Below are positions 57,401 to 64,000 of a stretch of DNA of 64,000 nt, piece by piece (within the stretch, counting starts at the first letter, position 1; every line of letters starts with the position of its first letter). Origin of the DNA: Cryptomeria japonica (lineage: Eukaryota; Streptophyta; Pinopsida; Cupressales; Cupressaceae); assembly GCF_030272615.1 (NCBI RefSeq), contig NC_081408.1, forward strand, positions 769,633,336 through 769,697,335. The letters are read 5' to 3'. A program made the translations under genes and the position numbers. Below the pieces are notes generated by a model. It saw only the letters and a program-made list of their open reading frames with translations, made no database searches and was not told the origin of the DNA.

Positions 57401-57900
57401 GATGCAAGAACCCAGACACAACTTCAACTCAATTGAAATTAATTTTAATGAATGAAAAACCACATTTTTATCATACTTAAATCTCTAGAAGATTTTAGCA
57501 ACTAATTTACTTGGTCACCAATAGGATTGCACCTTGTCTCTTGTGATGTAGGAAAAGGGTTGTTAGAAGAAGATGGATTTTCATCCATGATTTTAATAGT
57601 TCCAATATCAACTAGTTCTTGCACACTTTTTTGAAAATCCAAACAATCATTAGCATGATGGTAATGAGTTTGATGATATGAATAAAAAGGAGTGTTTGAT
57701 GAAGAAGCACCCTTAGATTTATGATGTCTTATGTCTTGCAAGATAATCCTTCAATTTTTGAATTCTAAGAAGATTATTCATAAGTGAATAACAATAATGT
57801 CCTTAACCTTTGTTAATAGTATGTGTAGAAGGGTTTATAGGGACTCGAATTCCTTGTTCAAATTTTTCAAGTCCTTTTCCTCTAAAATGTTATTTTGATA
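57401..57900 (-). pseudogene. Fragment of an element-C family gag-like frame
   Basis: Minus strand: a G-patch-like piece (R-G-K-G-L-E-K-F-E-Q-G-I-R-V-P-I-N-P) at about 57880-57800. Then YSYHQTHYHHANDCLDFQKS at about 57680-57620, followed by L-V-D-I-G-T-I-K-I-M. Then V-A-K-I-F (stop) R-F-K-Y-D-K-N near 57500. Each block matches element C (42400-42830) in order. No LTR is visible beside it. Confidence 0.7.
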
Positions 57901-58059
57901 TTATATTTTTTATTAAAATAATTCAGTTTTAGAGGGACTTGAAACCCAAATCCAACACAAAATGAAGCATATAAAATAGAGTCTAACCAGTCGCTAACCA
58001 TCTACAGAAACAAGGGAACACCCCATAATAGAAAACCACAAAAAACAGACCTAAAATAG

Positions 58060-59607
58060 GATGCAACAACAAAAGACTGAGAAAGAGCTCTCATAAGCTC
58101 AACATTTTTTTGGATAGCTTTGTCATTAATCTGTTGAAGTTCTTCCATAATAAACCTCGAGCTACCAATCACATGAGGTTTTCTCTTGGTCCTGTGGACC
58201 TTGTACCTCCTAGTTCATCCTATTCAAGTTGGTATCTAGGGATGTTTCAGCTCTAGCCATCTCCTCCTTCCGCAAGGCAATTTCCTTATTGACTCTCTTA
58301 AGTCCCTTAGCACTATGCACGGCTTCCTTACTAACCTCCACCAAACCCTTTAGTTTTCTCTTGAATTTCTAAATCTCTTTCTCCATCCTATGAAATTTCA
58401 CCTCATGCTTAGTCTTCATAATCTCGATGTCTTTCACAATTTGTTGGGAAAGCTTCAGGAGTTCCTCAGTCTTATCTGGCGCAAGAATCTTAGTGAAGGT
58501 GGCTATGAGATCTTTAATCCACTATTTTAAAATATTTGTTTCCTCAAAGAACCATCAGAAACATTTTTCTAATACATCAACGATTTCCCCAGAAGAAAAT
58601 CAACATCTTTTTCATTATCTTTTTTCTCGTTGGGGTCAACATTGAGAGGGATGTCAAGATTTATTCCATTATCCTCATCATGAGTCACTACCTTACCAGT
58701 CTTCTATTGTTTCAGATTTTTTGGTCCCACAATGTGGGTCTACAGGAAACAGGACTTTTCTTCTTAGCAGCCCATCTCGAAGGGTTTTTTCTGCTGCTAC
58801 TAGTACCAAGGGTGGTCTTTTTCAGGGGACCCTCATCCTTCAAGGGTTTATATTCTGAATCATCCAACACATGGACATCATTCCAATTCATAGATTTCCC
58901 ACCCTCTACATCATCAAACTCTATATCTAAAACATCATGCACTTCCTGGCTGGCTAAAGACTTAGGTTTTTTCAAAGAGGGGGAAAGTTTGACTTCATGG
59001 ACCTTCGCATACTCCATGATTAAGAGTATTAAACCCTCATGAATAATTGGATTATCCTCATTCTTAGCATGCTTTCTAATAGATAACTCCAGGGACAATA
59101 CCAAGTAAAATGAAATAGAAATTCTCTTGTTATGTCTAAAATGGTTTCAAATAGTGAAATGGTAACAAAAAATACCAGCAAAGTGCTCATCGTAGGTAAT
59201 GTACCTCATTATGAACTCCTTCATGTCTTCCCAGAGACTCTGAAGGTCCAACTGGTTGTAGCCACCATCTTGGTTCTTCTTAATCTTTCTCTTTTCACTT
59301 TGTTTATCATAGAAAATAGAGAGGGCTTCTTCTGAATTCTTCCTTTCCCTAAAAAAAAAATTTCTTCCTTACTAAGCCCAGTAATCTTGACAATGAATGG
59401 TTCATCGATTCTGAACTCTTCCCCATACACACGTAGCACCCCATTATCCCAACTAGACACAAAAATGTCTGTGAGTAGGTGGTCCTTTCGATGATGTTTC
59501 TAAACATAGTTCTCCATAACACCATCCTTAATCTCCATCCAAACCTCCTCATTCTTCTCCTAGAGCTCACATGAGGACGGCTCCAATATTTTTTTGTCTC
59601 CACCCAT
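58060..59607 (-). pseudogene. ORF Z: extra-ORF-like protein with PMD-like motif and coiled-coil C-terminus
   Basis: It starts at ATG 59607 (M-G-G-D-K-K-I-L-E-P). One frame holds SWDNGVLRVYGEEFRIDEPF followed by I-V-K-I-T-G-L-S-K-E-E. It then shifts at an A9/T9 homopolymer near 59351 and continues N-Q-D-G-G-Y-N-Q-L-D-L...F-I-M-R-Y-I-T and ISISFYLVLSLELSIRKH. A charged linker at 58900-58715 has a Lys/Arg-rich end (S-S-R-K-N-P-S-R-W-A-A-K-K-K). The last part (58480-58150) is a clear coiled coil rich in K/E/L heptads. The layout matches ORF X and the PMD gene. No definite domain is recognised. About eight stops. Confidence 0.6.
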
Positions 59608-59759
59608 TATGGTATTGTTTCTGTAGTTTTTTTGGCTAACACCGAAACCAAACTTCAAACTGACGCTAAACAAGAAGAGCCACAAGAACAATCTGGAACT
59701 CGCCTTCTCTCTTTTCTATGAAAATCATAACACATGTGATATGTCGTCATTAATTGTCA

Positions 59760-60135
59760 AGTGATGAAAAAATTTCATCGTCCTTCCTTGCCAACTCACA
59801 TAACTGGAATGGAAAGGAATCCCCTTCCCGCCACCACTTTTTGTGATTTCTAATCACCCCTAAATTAGCCACGTGGTCAACTAGCCTATTATCCTCCCTC
59901 ATAACATGTCTTATTTTAATATCCTCGATTTGTTTTTATAATTTTAAAGAACTCCACTATTAAATGGTTAATTGTTCAACTAGGAGGAGATTTTTTATTC
60001 AAACAAGTTATTATATTTAGCGAGTCACTTTCCAACCATACTTTGTTAAATCCTCCATGACTTTGTATTCTAAGCCCAATGTAAGCTGTATTTGCCTCAG
60101 AAAATGGTTTGTTTGGGTGCTTAGTCAGAGTGCCA
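59760..60135 (-). pseudogene. RNase H domain at the 3' end of a LINE or related reverse-transcriptase gene
   Basis: The minus strand encodes K-P-F-S-E-A-N-T-A-Y-I-G-L (Glu), VWLESDSLNIITCLNKKSPP (Asp), a stop at the usual W-T-I, then INHLIVEFFKII and D-H-V-A-N-L-G-V (last Asp, about 59875). This is the RVT_3-type RNase H found at the C-terminus of plant LINE ORF2 and in host proteins derived from it. One or two stops and a small frameshift are present. Confidence 0.75.
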
Positions 60136-61239
60136 CTGTGGAGACAAGCCTACCATTGTGATCATAAGTCTTATGTCTTGCAAGACAATAAGCTCTATAC
60201 TTGTTTCATGCACACAAAAAGAAAGTGAAAATGATTGGGAATAGTGGGATTTAGGAATTAATCTTGAATGAAGAAATGCAAAAACTGAAATAGATAATCG
60301 AAAGATATACCTCAGATCTACAATTGTTGATGGTAATGCTTTGCTTTTTGAATGAAATCACACACATTGTATAAAATGACCTGAAAACAACATAACCCTA
60401 ATCAAACACACATGTTTACATATGAATGATGTAATTTTTCTCCAAAATGGTTGAATGAAAAATTGTAGCCTTGAAGATCTTTGAAAATGTAGCCTTGAGA
60501 TTCCAAAAAATATTTGATGATGGATGCTTCATGGATACAAAATTGCTTGATTGCTTTGAGTTTTCAAATTAAAATTAATAGATTAATATCTTTATAAAGG
60601 GGTATCTAGGTCATTTTCTAATTAAGATGACCTCCAATGGTCATGTAGACCCAAAAAGTTGAATACCTACTAGAGAGATAGGGCCCTTGCTCCATTTCAA
60701 AATAGGACCCAACTAAGAGGGACTAGGGCATGGGTGCTCTATTCTATGGCCAAGGCATGGGCACCCTGGTCCTTCTTAGCAAGGGGCCACAATTAAGCCT
60801 TAGGGATAAGGACACCCCTCCAGGAAATCCAATAGTGGGTGTACATGACACTTAAACTATAGATTGAGCATAAATAGGACCTAAATAGGTGATGAGGAGG
60901 GGACATGCTAGTGTTAGATTAAGGTTGAATGTTTGGGTAGGTTTTAATTATATGGTAAGAGTTTAGGGTTATATTTAATTTTAGAGTCAAGTTATAAAAA
61001 TATAAAAAATGATCACCAAAAAAATTGAAATGCATTTACTTAACAAAGTTAGAAAGTCTACATGAAATGAGGATAGAAATACAAACCAAAAAGAATATTT
61101 ATCATTTATTACAAAAAGAAGTATAACAAACATATGAAAATAATCATAAATCTCATTTCCTTCCATATTACTTACATACCATGGGATTTAAGAGAGGACA
61201 ATCTTCTTTGAGCTAAAACTACTTACATAGAAATATAAA
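60136..61239. other. Unrecognised sequence
   Basis: No gene recognised. 60180-60470 shares words with element C's LTR regions (for example aatcatcatcaataaattg-like phrases inverted, as in caattgttgatggtaatgctttgc), so part may be a worn element C-family LTR in minus orientation. Confidence 0.35.
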
Positions 61240-62000
61240 CCAAAATTACCTAAGGTTAGGGTTAAGATTCAATTAGGATTAGGCTACAATTAGAGTTAAA
61301 AGATAAATCTTTGAATTAAATTTACCATTGGGGTTTATTCAAATACAGTTGGTGTTAGGGTTCAATTATGGTCAAGATTAAGGTTCAATTCGAGCCAAAT
61401 GTAAGGATGTATTTTATTTAAGGTTAGGTTTTAGTATGGGTTAAAATCTTGGGGTTCAATTAAATATAATTAGGGTTCAATTAGGGTTATAGGAGAACTA
61501 TTTAATTTAACATTAGGGTTAAATAATAGTTAGAGTTCATATAAGGTTAATGTTAAGGCCCACTTAATGTTAGGGTTTAGCTTAGTTAGGGTCAGGGTTG
61601 TGTTCAATTGGGAGAACAATAGTATAGTTAGGGTTAGAGGTTGTGCTTGATTAGGTTTAAGTTAAAGGTTACCTTTCAATTTTGGTTAGGACTTATTAAG
61701 GGTTAAAATATTAGTGTTTAATAAAATTTAAGATAAAGGTTCAAGTAGTGTTAAGGTTAATGCTATTATCAGTTAACTGTATGTTAAGGTTCAAATAGGG
61801 TTATATGTAAGAGAAACATTTGATTTAAGACTAGGGATAAATTTTAGTTAATGTTGGAATAAGGTTAGCATTACTAGGGTTAATTAGGCAAAGGGTTGGG
61901 ATTTAAAATAGGGTTAGTCTTATAGTTAGATTTAAATTGGGTTCACATTACAAGTAGAGTTAGGGTAAGGATTATATAGAGAAATAGGATTAGGGTTAAA
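61240..62000. repeat. Degenerate TTAGGGTT-rich repeat (telomere-like)
   Basis: About a dozen tagggtt/tagggtaagg words appear, with linkers such as caattagggttcaattaggg and ttaaggttcaa. An outlier lies at 60962. All point the same way. It recalls the plant telomere unit TTTAGGG but with AT-rich inserts, so it is an interstitial telomere-like relic or a local minisatellite. Confidence 0.65.
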
Positions 62001-63379
62001 ATTAGAAATGGAGAAGTTAGAAATTATGAACGAAGAATACAAGGTAATATCAATCATATAATCATTTGTACAGAGGGTCAAATTTAAAGTGAATAGAAGT
62101 CTATTAAAAAGTATAAAATTTATCTTTATTAACATGAAAAGGGGAATTATTATCTTTGTGCTCAAGTTTTTGAGATTTATCCATCCATGACAGCCAATGG
62201 GAAGACCTTTTACAAGCAAAGGAAACTTGGCAGATAATAATCATGGCAACCTAGCAAGAAGCAGGTTATGCATTTCCAAAACATTTTCTTTTGAAATAAG
62301 GTAGATTAAATCTTCCAGGACAGTTTTGTAGTAACTGTTTCACTTAATGCTTAAACATGCATTTTAATAGAGTTAATGTGATGACTGTAAAACAGAAAGT
62401 TGTTTCAAGGATTTACAAGAGCTCAACCAGAGCTCATTGTGAGATCTAATGGATCTAGTTCACATTGACAACTACTTGATTAATTACCTGTTACTTCAAA
62501 ATGTTCAGACGAGTATGTATTTTATTATAATTTAAAATAAACTTACTATTGCTCTTCAATCACATCTTCTTCTTAGCATTGTTCCTTGAATGATCTTCAG
62601 CGACTGCTTCCTTTGTCATTCGACTACTGAGTCTATTTATACACAAGCTAGGCAATTATTAAAGGAATGAATGGAAATAACTTCCAACTGGAAAGAACAT
62701 TTATTTACACAATCCCATACAGTCAATGACAACCAACAGTGAATCAGAATTACTCCTCTTAATACTGAATCCACAACCTTTGTCAACATCCTATTTTTAG
62801 CACTATAAATCCATAATATTATGCAGATTTTTCATTCGATCTGCAATTCTATTTGCAGGCTATAAATCATTCTTCAAGAAAACCAACAAATATAGTAAAG
62901 AAGATCAACTATCAATTGCTTAGGATATTATCCTCTGTGTGTGTAAGCCACTTCCACGCTGGAAGCTTGAGACTAAGCAGCCCTAAAATATGGAGTGCTC
63001 TACATCATAATTTCTATAAAATTCTATTATAAAACTCGTTCACCAATTCATCAATCAAGATGCAGCTTTATGAATAAGTAATTAAATGGTATTGAAAAGG
63101 AATACCTATGATGGAAAAAATCAGGGAGGATTATCAAAACTTGTTACCGAGAGAATTTTCTAGAAACAAGAAATAGTTAGAAGCTGAATTTTTTTAGAAT
63201 TCCTGAAGTTTCTGAATTCAACCATAAATATGAAGCTTTGCAATGCAAAATAATGCAATGTATTGTGGTTGTATGTTGTCAGAATTGAATATAATAAAAA
63301 TTAAACTATTTAATCTTTTTATTTGATGTAGTATATTCTTTTACCTTATTTTATGTTGTTATTTCGATTTATAATTATA
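62001..63379. other. Unrecognised sequence
   Basis: No gene or element recognised. An open minus-strand stretch at 61932-62219 is Asn/Ile/Leu-rich and continues into the repeat, so it is probably chance. Confidence 0.4.
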
Positions 63380-63592
63380 TTATGAACTTAAATTTACAAA
63401 ACTTACTGATATACCCCTCTCGTTACCACTAAGATCTACCAATGGTTCTTGTGCTTTTATTCTTTCATAAAACTTAGCAAAGTTGGATGAACCCTTTTCT
63501 TTACGGAATTTATTATGGTCACTTCTTTCTTTCACGTATGTTACTCGCCTTTTCATATCTCTTCCATTCTTCGAACATATAGGTCCACACAT
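63380..63592 (-). other. Unrecognised 70-codon open stretch
   Basis: It would encode a charged peptide (K-R-R-V-T-Y-V-K-E-R-S-D-H-N-K-F-R-K) with S-N-F-A-K-F-Y-E-R-I-K. The composition is more protein-like than most chance frames in the window. I do not recognise it; it may be a transposase or exon fragment. Confidence 0.2.
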
Positions 63593-63734
63593 ATTCTTCT
63601 AACTGATCATTATTACCATCACATTGGGTTGTCATACTATTCCCTTCATTTCTAACTAACAACAACTTACGACGAAATTAATGTTTTTAATGGGTTTAAA
63701 ATAATAGAATGAATCTTAATATTTAACATATATG

Positions 63735-64000
63735 TACTCTCACTTTCAATCATAGAGGAGGTCATTGACCCCCTGATCTCCAACTCTGATTGCGACATGC
63801 TCTTGGCCCCTTACTCTTTGGAGAAATTAAAAAGGCCACCTTTGCACTTCACCCACACAAGGCACCTGGCCCTGATGGCATCACGGCTGAACTCTTTCAA
63901 AAAGGCTGGGAGTTCATGGGAAAGGATATATAGACTGTGGTGGAAGAATTTTGGAAAAAACACAAGTTTGTAAAAGAGATGAATCACACTATTATCTGTC
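63735..64000 (+). pseudogene. LINE reverse transcriptase, 5'-truncated, runs off the window
   Basis: Plus strand: I-E-E-V-I-D-P-L-I-S-N-S-D, then after a one-base frameshift near 63815 EIKKATFALHPHKAPGPDGI and TAELFQKGWEFMGKD, a stop, then VVEEFWKKHKFVKEMN. KAPGPDG is the diagnostic N-terminal RT motif of plant LINE ORF2. Sequence left of about 63735 does not resemble LINE, as is common for 5'-truncated insertions. The rest lies beyond the window. Confidence 0.9.

Overview
This window is nuclear DNA of a seed plant, most likely a gymnosperm such as a conifer (inferred from the style of the elements; not proven). It is AT-rich and consists almost wholly of old, decayed, nested transposable elements. 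No intact host gene is visible. The only host-gene candidate is a short MATE-transporter-like fragment near 50.1 kb, called weakly.

Layout. 1-4881: unrecognised AT-rich sequence. 4882-7493 plus 23822-35563: element B, a minus-strand Ty3/gypsy element of Tat/Ogre type with ~0.8-kb LTRs. It has a long sense ORF (ORF X) between its 5' LTR and gag, and an RNase H domain upstream of the reverse transcriptase. A partial second copy of its 5' half (4882-7487) lies in tandem beyond its 3' LTR. 7494-23821: element A, a complete Tat-type element with 785/786-bp LTRs, gag, protease, G-patch-like linker, RT, RNase H, second RNase H and integrase on the minus strand. It sits within the first bases of B's 3' LTR, flanked by a decayed 5-bp target-site duplication. 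A also carries, on the opposite strand, a decayed two-exon gene for a plant mobile domain (PMD) protein with a C-terminal coiled coil. 35564-about 39976: 3' end and 3' LTR of a plus-strand Tat-type element D. About 40031-46523: non-autonomous element C with two LTRs, a G-patch/zinc-finger reading frame and no RT or integrase. 46524-48832: probable solo LTR. 50-53.6 kb: mostly unrecognised, with strong hairpins at 53.1-53.6 kb. 53773-56395: gutted Ty1/copia element with its 3' LTR. 56396-60135: LINE pieces, a C-family fragment, and an ORF (ORF Z) resembling ORF X in layout. 61240-62000: degenerate TTAGGGTT-rich repeat. 63735-64000: 5'-truncated LINE reverse transcriptase running off the window.

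How the pieces relate. Gag, protease, RT/RNase H and integrase are the usual replication set of LTR elements, all disrupted here by stops (mostly of C-to-T type) and frameshifts, so none should be active. The most interesting content is the accessory coding: three extra ORFs (PMD gene in A, ORF X in B, ORF Z near 59 kb) appear to share an N-terminal PMD-like motif and a C-terminal coiled coil. Two Tat-type elements in one window also carry their extra RNase H at different places in pol. Everything here is read by eye; no database search or alignment program was run.
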